Shown piece by piece: positions 63,599 through 64,000 of a DNA stretch of 64,000 bases. The notes beneath the pieces are model-generated. The model searched no databases. It had not been told where the DNA came from and worked only from the letters and a program-made list of their open reading frames with translations. Position 1 is the first letter of the stretch, and each line of letters starts with the position of its first letter. The stretch lies in the NCBI RefSeq assembly GCF_014196195.1, contig NZ_JACIDF010000007.1, positions 91,547 to 155,546 on the forward strand, given 5' to 3'. The DNA comes from Anoxybacteroides rupiense (GTDB lineage: Bacteria > Bacillota > Bacilli > Bacillales > Anoxybacillaceae). Both the position numbers and the translations under genes were made by a program.

Positions 63599-64000
63599 AT
63601 GAGCGATGAGAAAGATTTACAGCAGCTTAAAAAGGAAGCAGCGGAACGGGCCAAACGATTGGCGCGTGAACGGATGGCAGCAAAGGAGCAAGCGGAGAAA
63701 ACATCTAAAGAAGATACAGCAGAGCTTCCCTTAGAAAAGCTTCCATCACATGAGGAAGAAGGCAAGCCTATATCTGAAGAAAGAGACGCCTTAGAGCTAG
63801 CGAAGCAAAAGGCGGCGGCAGCGGCAAAGGCGAAAGCGGCGGCGTTGGCGAAACAAAAGGCACAAGAGCCGTCATCGGAAGTGCCAGGGGGAGACGCCCT
63901 AGAGCTAGCGAAGCAAAAGGCGGCGGCAGCGGCAAAGGCGAAAGCGGCGGCGTTGGCGAAACAAAAGGCACAAGAGCCGTCATCGGAAGTGCCAGGGGGA
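63599..64000 (+). CDS. nuoC: NADH-quinone oxidoreductase subunit C, N-terminal part (cut by window end)
   Basis: An open frame begins 3 bases after the nuoB stop and runs out of the window without a stop. The 134 residues seen are entirely low-complexity: a charged helix (SDEKDLQQLKKEAAERAKRL), then Ala/Lys repeats separated by QEPSSEVPGG. No NuoC core domain is reached, so the name rests on operon order and on the known alanine-rich N-terminal extension of Geobacillus-type NuoC. No strong ribosome binding site is visible; GAAGAAGGTG 15 bases upstream is the best candidate, so translation may be coupled to nuoB. Confidence 0.7.
   Translation, partial: MSDEKDLQQLKKEAAERAKRLARERMAAKEQAEKTSKEDTAELPLEKLPSHEEEGKPISEERDALELAKQKAAAAAKAKAAALAKQKAQEPSSEVPGGDALELAKQKAAAAAKAKAAALAKQKAQEPSSEVPGG
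63785..64000 (+). repeat. 108-bp tandem repeat inside nuoC
   Basis: Two copies of a 108-bp unit (63785-63892 and 63893-64000) differ at a single base, the third position of the Ala codon in DALE (T then C). Each encodes 36 residues starting DALELAKQKAAAAAKAKAAA. The second copy ends exactly at the window edge, so more copies may follow. Confidence 0.9.

Noticed and set aside
63768..63983. A 71-codon minus-strand frame near the window end
   Set aside because: It is the complement of the Ala/Lys-rich tandem repeat in nuoC; its repeated Pro/Leu composition is a by-product of that repeat.

Overview
This window is a piece of a Bacillaceae chromosome. Gene order follows the Bacillus subtilis ywfO to atp region almost gene for gene: ywfO-ywgA, ywhB-ywhC-ywhD-pbpG-speE-speB, ywiB-argS, ywjE-ywjF-acdA-rpoE-pyrG-ywjG-spo0F-fbaA-tal-murA-glpX-rho-rpmE-tdk, prfA-prmC-spoIIR-ywlC-mntP-ywlE-rpiB-ywlG-glyA-upp-atp. 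Three things point to the thermophilic Geobacillus/Parageobacillus group rather than Bacillus proper: a fused isobutyryl-CoA mutase (icmF), an alcohol dehydrogenase very like the 337-residue ADH-T of G. stearothermophilus, and a nuo (complex I) operon directly after atp. Spo0F, SpoIIR and PbpG show a sporulating organism. This placement rests on remembered protein similarity and synteny; no search was run.

Layout. 1-12.3 kb: small housekeeping genes, a purine permease, a forespore-type penicillin-binding protein, spermidine synthesis (speE-speB) and argS. 12.3-24.5 kb: a cardiolipin synthase, then a fatty-acid/branched-chain acyl-CoA catabolic block (ETF:quinone oxidoreductase-like ywjF, thiolase, 3-hydroxyacyl-CoA dehydrogenase, two acyl-CoA dehydrogenases, a TetR regulator, icmF). 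Its first promoter carries a FadR-like operator, and a catabolite-repression (cre) site precedes the thiolase. 24.6-35.8 kb: rpoE, pyrG with a textbook C-rich attenuator, spo0F with a sigma-H promoter, central carbon genes, murA, rho, rpmE, tdk and a lipoprotein.

36.3-43.5 kb is the main accessory island. An ErcA-like iron alcohol dehydrogenase homologue, a GAF-PAS histidine kinase and an NtrC-type (GAFTGA) response regulator face an adh-aldh operon whose promoter is a near-consensus sigma-54 -24/-12 element. I read this as an alcohol-sensing, sigma-54-controlled alcohol and aldehyde oxidation circuit.

44.0-64.0 kb: prfA-prmC, spoIIR with a sigma-F-like promoter, a cluster of eight DnaA boxes running into ywlC, mntP with a hairpin covering its ribosome binding site, ywlE, a chemoreceptor, rpiB-ywlG-glyA-upp, the ten-gene atpZIBEFHAGDC operon, and the start of nuoABC. 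nuoC is cut by the window end inside a 108-bp tandem repeat. A dispersed intergenic repeat of about 165 bp, with a covarying 5' hairpin, occurs three times. No tRNA, rRNA, CRISPR array, transposase gene or prophage was seen.
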